Source of the DNA: Methanococcoides sp052057775
Lineage (GTDB): Archaea; Halobacteriota; Methanosarcinia; Methanosarcinales; Methanosarcinaceae
Reading direction: 5' to 3'
Assembly (NCBI RefSeq): GCF_052057775.1
Contig: NZ_CP195121.1
Span: forward strand, 1,364,001 to 1,428,000
DNA length: 64,000 bases
A program made the position numbers and the translations under genes. Every line of letters begins with the position of its first letter. Positions within the stretch are counted from its first letter, which is position 1. The notes under the pieces are model-generated. The model had not been told where the DNA came from and ran no database searches. It saw only the letters and a program-made list of their open reading frames with translations. Positions 48,151 through 54,517 of the stretch are shown piece after piece.

Positions 48151-48645
48151 TCAATAATACGCATCATCTTCATTTTCGTCTTCTGATCTTGATAATAGAT
48201 ATCCAATCCCCAATATTCCAAGAAACGTCAATAATTGATTTTGGTTTTTACTTTGAACATTGCGAATGATATAATTATATAGTCGATCAAACTCGGCTTC
48301 TTTCTTTGATTGATCATAAAAATTCAGATAATTAATTCCATTTAGCATAGCAGTTGGCTTATTTGAATCTAATAGTATAGGAATGATGATCTTATTGTTT
48401 GATTTTGCTACTCCTATTTCTTGCTGAACATAGTTTGATTTTAGAGCAGATTCACTATTAAACATAAGAAAAACATCTGAATTTTTAATATTATTAATTA
48501 TTATTTGATCAATATTGTCGCCGGGGTTCAGTGTTTTATCAGCATAAAATATCTCAGTATTCTGTATAGTCGAAAGTTGACTTAAGATTGGGTTTATATG
48601 TTCAACGTCTTTCGTACTATAGCTTATAAATATTTTAAAACTCAT
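48151..48645 (-). CDS. TIR-domain protein with C-terminal membrane span
   Basis: 164 residues. TIR box 1 is MSFKIFISYSTKDVEHINPI. The mid region is IIINNIKNSDVFLMFNSESA, and the catalytic Glu candidate is in YVQQEIGVAKSNNK (near residue 82). A C-terminal hydrophobic stretch (LLTFLGILGIGYLLS, near 142-156) precedes an acidic end (SEDENEDDAYY). The open frame extends 22 codons further, but the ATG at 48645 has CAGGA before it and begins exactly at the TIR fold. It lies about 175 bp from the other TIR gene, same strand. Confidence 0.82.
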   Translation of the reverse strand: MSFKIFISYSTKDVEHINPILSQLSTIQNTEIFYADKTLNPGDNIDQIIINNIKNSDVFLMFNSESALKSNYVQQEIGVAKSNNKIIIPILLDSNKPTAMLNGINYLNFYDQSKKEAEFDRLYNYIIRNVQSKNQNQLLTFLGILGIGYLLSRSEDENEDDAYY

Positions 48646-48796
48646 CGATGATTCCTGCGATTTTGATTTGTAGTTACTGTGTAGACAACAATACACGATA
48701 AAGTTTTTCATCTGATTTTAGGTTGAAATCCTTAATCCCCTATTAAAAAAGAGGGTGGAGGGATCTCATTATTTCAAACCATTGAGCAGGACAATA

Positions 48797-49060
48797 ATGC
48801 AGTATGTGGAACATCCTGAGCATAAGTTCAATGGTGATACTGGAACTCTTGAGAGGAAGCATGTTCATTCTGATGGTGTTGTTTACATCGGCAAGGAAGC
48901 CAACAACATTGATGAACAGGAATTAGATGTGAAGCAAGCTCAGGTATTTGTGAATGAGGAAAAGCTCATGAAGATTATTCTTGAGATGCCACAGAAGGAA
49001 GCTGAAAGAAGTAGGAAGGAGTATATTTCAGGATATAAAGAAGAGGGTAAGAGAAAATGA
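48797..49060 (+). CDS. uncharacterised small protein
   Basis: 87 residues from the ATG at 48797, or 101 from a GTG at 48755 with GAGGG close by. Not recognised. A basic/acidic middle (YIGKEANNIDEQELDVKQAQ) leads to a helical Lys/Glu tail (PQKEAERSRKEYISGYKEEG). Its base composition is less AT-rich than its neighbours, so it may have a different origin. It lies between the TIR-TM gene and the membrane pair. Confidence 0.5.
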   Translation: MQYVEHPEHKFNGDTGTLERKHVHSDGVVYIGKEANNIDEQELDVKQAQVFVNEEKLMKIILEMPQKEAERSRKEYISGYKEEGKRK

Positions 49061-49162
49061 GGATTTGAATTTGAACACCGTTGCTGTAAGAAAATTGTAT
49101 GGTAATTCTTAAATAATTTTCAGATATTATTCTATCTATCTAGTTGACGATGTGATAAAAAT

Positions 49163-49513
49163 TTGCTAAGTATTGAAAAACTATTCACAATAGCTGAATT
49201 TGTAGAATCAATATTGTCTATAATAATTCCTTTAGTTGTCATAACTGGAGCTTATGCCATTTATTTTGAGAAAGCAATGAATAAGAGTAGTAGGAATAGG
49301 TGTATGGATTTTCTTAAGATGAATTCACCTATAAAAGAGGCTCTTAAAGACATGGGGTTTATAGATTTCTATAAGAAAATTATACCCTTGTTTACGAGTG
49401 CTTTTATCCTAATAGGGATTATTTATGCAACTATAGGAAGTTATATTGTTTTAAAGTTTCTACAATTAGTATATCAAAGTGATTTTAGATATAAATCACA
49501 ATCGATGTGGTAG
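49163..49513 (+). CDS. two-span membrane protein, first of a pair
   Basis: 116 residues, not recognised. Hydrophobic spans are VESILSIIIPLVVITGAYAI (near 14-33) and a second near 77-100, with a basic loop between. It begins with TTG at 49163 after GATGTGAT. It overlaps the next gene by seven bases, which implies coupled translation and perhaps one complex. Confidence 0.6.
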   Translation: MLSIEKLFTIAEFVESILSIIIPLVVITGAYAIYFEKAMNKSSRNRCMDFLKMNSPIKEALKDMGFIDFYKKIIPLFTSAFILIGIIYATIGSYIVLKFLQLVYQSDFRYKSQSMW

Positions 49514-50148
49514 AAAATGCCGACTTATTATTTGGAACTTATCTGAATATCTTGATTGTTTTTTTGTTTATTGCAGCATTTTTACTTTTTATACATAAAA
49601 ATAAACTCTCTCTAACTCAAAGTAGGGAACCTGATCGGAAATCTCATGCTTTACTTTATACTTGTTCATTAGTTGGTGGAGTAACAATCGGTACTAATTA
49701 TGTCATATATTATTCTTTATACAATATTTTCATAAAGAACATTGATAACTTGTTTTTTAAGTTATCGTTAAATGATACACTCGCTTCGTATGAATTGATA
49801 AAAGATATATTACCTGCCCAATGGAACATTTTATTAACGATTTACATACTTGGAATGATTTTTAGCATCATTTCGTTATACCTTGTCTATAAGAAATCAA
49901 AAGTTTTGCTTGCTGAATGGAAAAAGCAAATAATAAGTTCTTATTCTAAAGAGTTTCCATATGTCTATATAATAATTAATTCTGGAACTATTTATGGAAA
50001 AATAGAAGATATTTTCAATGGAAATATAATACTATTAAATGAAGATGGTACTATAAAAGCTATTTTTTGGAAAAGTATTGAAGCCATTGAAATGGATGAT
50101 TCAACTATTATTCAAGACCAATCATATGATACAACATATATTTGGTAA
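49507..50148 (+). CDS. three-to-four-span membrane protein with a C-terminal beta domain
   Basis: 213 residues, not recognised. Spans lie near 10-30, 48-70 and 105-127. A cytoplasmic tail of about 80 residues follows with a pattern like a small beta barrel: YVYIIINSGTIYGKIEDIFN then NIILLNEDGTIKAIFWKSIE. It starts with GTG inside the end of the preceding gene. Position within the defence region suggests a membrane effector or sensor, but this rests on context alone. Confidence 0.6.
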   Translation: MVENADLLFGTYLNILIVFLFIAAFLLFIHKNKLSLTQSREPDRKSHALLYTCSLVGGVTIGTNYVIYYSLYNIFIKNIDNLFFKLSLNDTLASYELIKDILPAQWNILLTIYILGMIFSIISLYLVYKKSKVLLAEWKKQIISSYSKEFPYVYIIINSGTIYGKIEDIFNGNIILLNEDGTIKAIFWKSIEAIEMDDSTIIQDQSYDTTYIW

Positions 50149-50344
50149 TTGAATATGACTGAGGCTCAATTAAGAGATGATTTACTACTCCTACAATACC
50201 ACCTCTATTTATCCTGAAAGTTCGGGTTTTCGGACTTACCTATATCCCCAATTTTATGTGCGGAGGTCAAGATTCAAACTGCTTCATTCAAAAAATGTAG
50301 AGTCTCTGGGAATTGAATCCCGAATTTTGATGGCCATTAGGAAG

Positions 50345-50368
50345 TGTTCCAGGTGCATTATCTGTTCC
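50345..50368 (+). repeat. half iteron array
   Basis: TGTTCC (50345), a degenerate TGCATT (50354) and TGTTCC (50363) keep the 9-bp period of the right-hand arrays. No left array is found nearby. Confidence 0.65.
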
Positions 50369-50512
50369 ACTTGTAATGAACACTTTAATGTCTCATTAGT
50401 TCAAACGTTTTTTATTTGGTGTATCATCCCAATGAACAAATAGTAAATCCGGCTCTATTTCGAATGTCAAGTATGGTATGCAAAAATAATATTCACGATA
50501 ACTTTTAGTTTC

Positions 50513-50659
50513 CTAGAAACGCTTCTTAATGAATCTAATTGCTTCCGCAGCTGCATATTCTCCGAGGCTATCAGTAAGCCCTTCGGGCCACTCTTCATAT
50601 ATTGGAGCAATGCCTTGTTTTCTCCAACTATCTATTTGATTTTTTACTTTGTCATTAAT
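50513..50659 (-). CDS. possible small protein without a standard start
   Basis: A 48-codon frame with protein-like content (WRKQGIAPIYEEWPEGLTDS, then LGEYAAAEAIRFIKKRF). No ATG, GTG or TTG is present. An ATT lies eight bases after GGAG. Either a rare ATT start or the tail of a broken gene. Confidence 0.35.
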   Translation of the reverse strand: MNDKVKNQIDSWRKQGIAPIYEEWPEGLTDSLGEYAAAEAIRFIKKRF

Positions 50660-50746
50660 TGTAATCTCTCCTATGTTTAATTTTTAAGTTTAAAAAAAGT
50701 CGATGTCTACGACTCTTTAGTCGATGTCACAAATCTTTGTTAAAAA

Positions 50747-50915
50747 AGAACACATGGAACAGTTAGAACACTTCTTATCTGTACAGTGCAATGCATGATA
50801 CTGAGTAGTACAATGTATTATTATCAAAACATGATAACAATATATGGGTAAAAGCGTACCATGCATTCTACCTTACTGTACGTCTAGCAAGTGTTCCATG
50901 TGTACCATCTGTTCC
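50747..50915 (+). repeat. iteron repeat, copy 3
   Basis: The left array has AGAACA, GGAACA and AGAACA at 50747, 50756 and 50765. The right inverted array has TGTTCC, TGTACC and TGTTCC at 50892, 50901 and 50910. The centre has TGCAATGCATGA, GTACAATGTA and a TTATCA-AAACA-TGATAA palindrome. It abuts the stop codon of the helicase-like gene. Confidence 0.88.
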
Positions 50916-50916
50916 A

Positions 50917-52470
50917 TCACTCAACTCTTATTGCTGCATATCTCCTGGATTTTAACACTTCAGGACATGGTGGATTTCTATCGACTGAATCTCCATCCGC
51001 ATAGTAATACCGCTGAATAATTTCACGCCAGACATTTTCATCAGGTACAACATACAGGCGGGTTTTCTTAGATCCTGTTTGCAGTCTCACGGTCTTTTGT
51101 TCAGTTGTCATGCCTATGCTTGCTAGGGTCTGAGATGCCGTTTTAGCACTTGTTCCAAGACCTTTTGCAACCATTGAAGGTGTGACGGCCAAAATCCCAT
51201 CATCCGTAGAATATTGAGTAAAATCAGGATGCGGTTCATCTTCGCCGTTTGCAAGTGTAAGGACATAATTGAACATCGTTCCTTCCCACGCTTGAGAGCG
51301 TACTTCTTTGATCTCATCCTGCCGCCGGGCAATGTAGCCCTTGAACTTTTCTTCTCCGTCAGGCATTAGTTGCAGTGTTAATGACAGTGGAATAGTTAGC
51401 TGCTTCAAGCGCGCTTCAATTTCCATATTATTACAATCTATGAGATTATTGGGATCTACAGATTTCCAGTTCCGCAGCACAAAACGAGTTATTAGTCCAC
51501 GAATCTTGTGTACATTTTCTTTGTATTCGGGTGGCAGATTTGACGGGATGTCTTTTCTAGTCGTTTCCCTCGGAGCAAACGATAACAATCGCCCCTCCGT
51601 CGCCATATCTTTGAAAGGCTCCCGCATCGCAATAACCTTGGGGCAGAAAGGATCAAAGAATTCTTGCTCCTTATGGTTGGCCTTGTTAGTTTTGATGAAC
51701 GGATGATCTTCCTCGAAGCCGAGATTGAGGTATTTTATGATCTCACTCTCGGTGCCTCCTTTGAAATCAGCCTCATCTATTTTAAGGGTTCCATGCCATT
51801 GTTCCTTGAATCTCATAATCCCACTTGAAGTACTTGCCCCTTCTGCAGTTATTGGATAAAAGCAGAGATCAGAGACAACCTTCAAAAATCTCGATTTCCC
51901 CTTTCCTGTATCCCCAATAAATCGGAGGTATGGGGTAGTATTGAGTTTCTTGTAGAACCATGTGAACAGGATATAATGAATGAACATCTCCATATCGGTA
52001 TCAGGAGCATCAATATATTTCCTCATGTGATTGTAGATTAGTTCAAATAAATCATCTGGTTCCACATCTGGTGCATCATCAATGGACTCCCTGATTGGCA
52101 CCCCAACAATTGGAACGTAAGAGCCGTTTGAAATCGGAAGGTGCTGAGGATAGATTTCCTGTCCGTCTTTCTGGATGCTAGATGCATAAGACAGTTGGCC
52201 ATTTTCCATGTATGCAAACTCAGGCCAGCCAGCTTTATCCATGACACTCAGATAGATTCCATCATCAGTGATTACAAACGATCTGGTAATCCTCTCTAAA
52301 CTGGATTGAGCCGGTTCTTCTTCTGGTTCAATTGAAGCTTCTTTATCTTTTGCTTCTCTGTATTTTTCAAGTGCTTTTCTTGGTATTTCTTCCATTTCTT
52401 CCTGAGGTTTTAATTCCTCACTTTCATGAGGGAAATCAAAAAGTTCCCCTTTATATTCTAAGTTATTCAT
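50917..52470 (-). CDS. primase-helicase-like P-loop ATPase
   Basis: 517 residues. Walker A RFIGDTGKGKSRFL (near residue 195) and Walker B GTLKIDEADFKGGTES (near 240) sit in an AAA-like domain, with the later PFCPKVIAMREPFKDM and an arginine-rich FAPRETTRKD. The C-terminus has a helix-turn-helix-like part (VAKGLGTSAKTASQTLASIG). The order suggests a plasmid- or virus-type replicative helicase; no primase motif is clear. AAGGAG lies five bases before the ATG at 52470, so I reject the longer frame to 52578. Probably drives replication of element B. Confidence 0.72.
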   Translation of the reverse strand: MNNLEYKGELFDFPHESEELKPQEEMEEIPRKALEKYREAKDKEASIEPEEEPAQSSLERITRSFVITDDGIYLSVMDKAGWPEFAYMENGQLSYASSIQKDGQEIYPQHLPISNGSYVPIVGVPIRESIDDAPDVEPDDLFELIYNHMRKYIDAPDTDMEMFIHYILFTWFYKKLNTTPYLRFIGDTGKGKSRFLKVVSDLCFYPITAEGASTSSGIMRFKEQWHGTLKIDEADFKGGTESEIIKYLNLGFEEDHPFIKTNKANHKEQEFFDPFCPKVIAMREPFKDMATEGRLLSFAPRETTRKDIPSNLPPEYKENVHKIRGLITRFVLRNWKSVDPNNLIDCNNMEIEARLKQLTIPLSLTLQLMPDGEEKFKGYIARRQDEIKEVRSQAWEGTMFNYVLTLANGEDEPHPDFTQYSTDDGILAVTPSMVAKGLGTSAKTASQTLASIGMTTEQKTVRLQTGSKKTRLYVVPDENVWREIIQRYYYADGDSVDRNPPCPEVLKSRRYAAIRVE

Positions 52471-53100
52471 TCTATTCTCCTTAAAATTAAATTTACAATG
52501 TATTATTTTTTCAAAAGCAAAGCTCATGCATTTGAGAGTAGTATCCAGGATCACCCTCATTAAAATGATAAAAAACATCTAGAAAGAGGGGGGCTGAACA
52601 AAAATTCAATCTGCAGAGCCACTTTTGATTTTGCCTCAATTTATTGGAGGATTTTTATTTTTAAGCGATTCACAATTTTTTATTCTTTACATTAGGTCTG
52701 CCCGTTACCCATTGTCAGTGGTTTCTGCCCTCAGGTAACCAATTTATCCTTCAGACAGATTAAGGCGGCCCACATGCTGTACATGTATCTAAGACAGCGG
52801 ATACAGCTACTATAGTCAGTGTTGTTTTCACTGACACCTGCACCTTCGCAAGTTCGCACGGATTGTAGAGCAACAGCATGGCTATGAAATACCTACTTAT
52901 TTACAGAATGCTAGGAACTCTTCCGTCAAATTTTCAGCATTCCTGCTACTGATACAATCCTTCCTCGCTGCATCTTAATTATGCAGGGTTTATGAAGGTA
53001 AAATGCGGTTGAGAATTTTCCAACCGAAAGGACGGCCGCACAAAAACCAAAAGGAAAGCGCGACGGCCCCAAAACCCCTCACTATACGGCTCGCAGAATC

Positions 53101-53114
53101 CCATATATATAAAG
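53101..53114 (-). promoter_or_regulatory. strong leftward promoter
   Basis: On the minus strand, AAAAAC is followed by TTTATATATATGG, a good BRE-TATA. It would start an RNA near 53078 through the GC-rich block, about 600 bases before the helicase-like gene. Confidence 0.5.
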
Positions 53115-53170
53115 TTTTTGTATAAAATCAATGCCTTGTAAAACTATTAAAAATAATAACGTGTTACGAA

Positions 53171-53215
53171 AGATATATATGTCAATGCGCACAATTTAAT
53201 AGTTGTACAACTATT
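53171..53215 (+). promoter_or_regulatory. integrase promoter and palindromic operator
   Basis: The TATA AGATATATATG (53171-53181) is followed, where transcription should begin, by the perfect 18-bp palindrome AATAGTTGTACAACTATT (53198-53215), 30 bases before the integrase ATG. The core GTTGTACAAC recurs inside the gene near 53437. This suggests a repressor-controlled integrase. Confidence 0.7.
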
Positions 53216-53245
53216 GTACCTTTCACCATATTGGGGCGCTAAGTA

Positions 53246-53593
53246 ATGAAATCAATAGGTAAATTCAAAATTATAAAACATAAACCAAAAGCAAATGTTG
53301 TGTATCCAATGATAAGATTGCCGCAGTCGTACGCAAGCATTGCTGGCGAGATTGCACACGTTTTTGAAACAGAATACAACGGAAAACCTTTGTTTTTGAT
53401 TTCATTAGACGAAGACTTCGATGAAAACACAGTTGTACAACCAAATACTCATTCATCCCTCGAAACCCGCCTAGCTTCGCTGGAGCAGAGGCTCTCTCAA
53501 CTAGAAAAACCGCAATCAAGCGCATCAGAAAAGTCAGATGGGCCCGGGGAGATTCGAACACCCGACCTCCGCCGTGTGAAGGCGACGTCATGA
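53246..53593 (+). CDS. SSV-type integrase, N-terminal part (element B)
   Basis: 115 residues. A small N-terminal domain of about 60 residues (KFKIIKHKPKANVVYPMIRL) is followed by a coiled coil (SLETRLASLEQRLSQLEKPQ). The last 18 codons are read from the tRNA-Val sequence (GPGEIRTPDLRRVK). The frame stops three codons past the att core. It joins in frame to the C-terminal part at 42.6 kb if the two cores recombine, giving about 410 residues. GGGG lies about nine bases before the ATG. Confidence 0.83.
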   Translation: MKSIGKFKIIKHKPKANVVYPMIRLPQSYASIAGEIAHVFETEYNGKPLFLISLDEDFDENTVVQPNTHSSLETRLASLEQRLSQLEKPQSSASEKSDGPGEIRTPDLRRVKATS

Positions 53594-53612
53594 CCAGCTA
53601 GACCACGAGCCC
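53539..53612 (-). tRNA. tRNA-Val (CAC), integration target
   Basis: 74 bases. The acceptor GGGCTCG pairs with CGGGCCC and the anticodon arm is TCGCC-TTCACAC-GGCGG. The T-arm GGGTG-TTCGAAT-CTCCC carries a T-T mismatch. The 3' half overlaps the integrase N-terminal gene on the other strand and so was supplied by the element. A TATA-like GCTTATAGCC lies about 80 bases upstream (53690-53700), and a hairpin (53630-53659) stands between. Confidence 0.93.
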
Positions 53613-54052
53613 ATTTTAATTTGTTTGATCTGAAAAATTGAACGTCATTCAATTTTCAGGTGCTACTGAACCAATAGATGTGTTTGATTGGCTATAAGCT
53701 TAACGGCATTTTCTTTATGACTCATAGCAACTAGATATATATATCACAAAACCTGTCTATTTATAGAAAGGTTTATGTATTATTCGCTCCTTTACTGAAT
53801 TGTACATTGGCAGAGAACTTTGAGTAGTTTCTTGAACAACTGATGAGTCACTACCCTTAAACACACACAAACACCACACACTCCCTTCCAACTCGAAGTT
53901 CTCTTCTGATTACTTCTTTTTTCTCTTTTTTAATTTTAATACGGAGCTTGTTGCGTTCACTTGTGTTTTTAGATTAATAAGAAAAAGAAAAAAAAGATGC
54001 AAGATAGAGCAAAATGATCCTTTAAAAAGGTCGAATGACTCTGGTGTTCAAT
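53613..54052. other. chromosomal spacer right of the tRNA
   Basis: No gene. It contains the near-perfect inverted repeat CTGAAAAATTGAA / TTCAATTTTCAG (53630-53659) in the tRNA-Val leader, and A/T-rich stretches beyond. Confidence 0.55.
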
Positions 54053-54508
54053 TTATCTTTCCAGAGCCATGCGTTTTTGCAATTGTGATGATTCCAGCCA
54101 GATCCCTTTGAGCTCTACTTCTCCGCCAGAATTAACGAATATAAGCCTCAGGATCACATCATCGGTCTGCTTCTCGAAATTGGTCTTGTATATGACAACA
54201 GTGTGTTTCTCACCGGCATTGATCTCCAGCAGTTCCTTTGATGTATAATTGCCAAGTTCATCGTTAACGATGTTTGCGGATTTGAGGAATACTTCTTCTG
54301 TAAATGCTTTTTTCATTGTCGGGTCAAGATCTGCGGAGAATCTGGTATAATTCTTCTCATTGATTGCCTGGAGTGCATTCTCTGCAATTGGGTCCGCATA
54401 TCCTTCAATATCGGCATTGAAGCTCTCTTCATCTATGGAAGTGCATCCGCTAAGGATGATCACCGCTAAAATGATGAGGCCTGATAATGCTTTGATCTTT
54501 AATTTCAT
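54053..54508 (-). CDS. DUF3887-like lipoprotein
   Basis: 151 residues. A signal peptide with lipobox (AVIILSGC, Cys at about 22) is followed by a compact domain: ADPIAENALQAINEKNYTRF, DLDPTMKKAFTEEVF and TVVIYKTNFEKQ. DUF3887 is a small NTF2-like extracytoplasmic domain of unknown role. The ATG at 54508 follows GTGAGAGAC; a GTG nine bases earlier directly abuts the kinase stop. Last gene of the RR-kinase operon, so it may tune the sensor outside the membrane. Confidence 0.78.
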   Translation of the reverse strand: MKLKIKALSGLIILAVIILSGCTSIDEESFNADIEGYADPIAENALQAINEKNYTRFSADLDPTMKKAFTEEVFLKSANIVNDELGNYTSKELLEINAGEKHTVVIYKTNFEKQTDDVILRLIFVNSGGEVELKGIWLESSQLQKRMALER

Positions 54509-54517
54509 GTCTCTCAC

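Larger units (their letters stand above)
52471..53245. other. long gene-free region of element B
   Basis: No acceptable open frame. It holds a hairpin (GGTTG-N9-CAACC, 53007-53026) and a GC-richer block about 53020-53095 with two GACGGCC motifs. Two promoter-like sites point in opposite directions at 53101-53114 and 53171-53181. It could contain a replication origin or a small RNA. Confidence 0.5.
42622..53581 (+). mobile_element. integrated element B (about 10.9 kb), SSV-type split integrase
   Basis: Delimited by exact copies of the 16-base core (42622-42637 and 53566-53581; 10,944 bp apart). The left end carries the integrase C-terminal part and the right end the N-terminal part overlapping an intact tRNA-Val. 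Joining the cores rebuilds one frame of about 410 codons. The cargo is AT-rich and includes likely defence genes, a replication-type ATPase and three copies of an iteron repeat. This is the classical layout of SSV-type integration in archaeal tRNA genes. Confidence 0.87.

Noticed and set aside
50177..50443. 88-codon frame with an att-like stretch (GGGAATTGAATCCC near 50311)
   Set aside because: Its resemblance to a tRNA T-arm is weak, the 16-base core is missing, and it runs into the half iteron array.
43567..50915. CRISPR-like array
   Set aside because: Units are 9 bp apart in triplets with no spacers of CRISPR length, and no cas genes are present.
52471..52578. 36-codon N-terminal extension of the helicase-like protein
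   Set aside because: AAGGAG lies directly before the ATG at 52470 and the extension has no ribosome site.
53271..53591. 106-codon frame antisense to the integrase N-terminal part
   Set aside because: Its start is the reverse reading of the tRNA 3' half, a well-known source of false genes, and the sense frame is clearly the real one.
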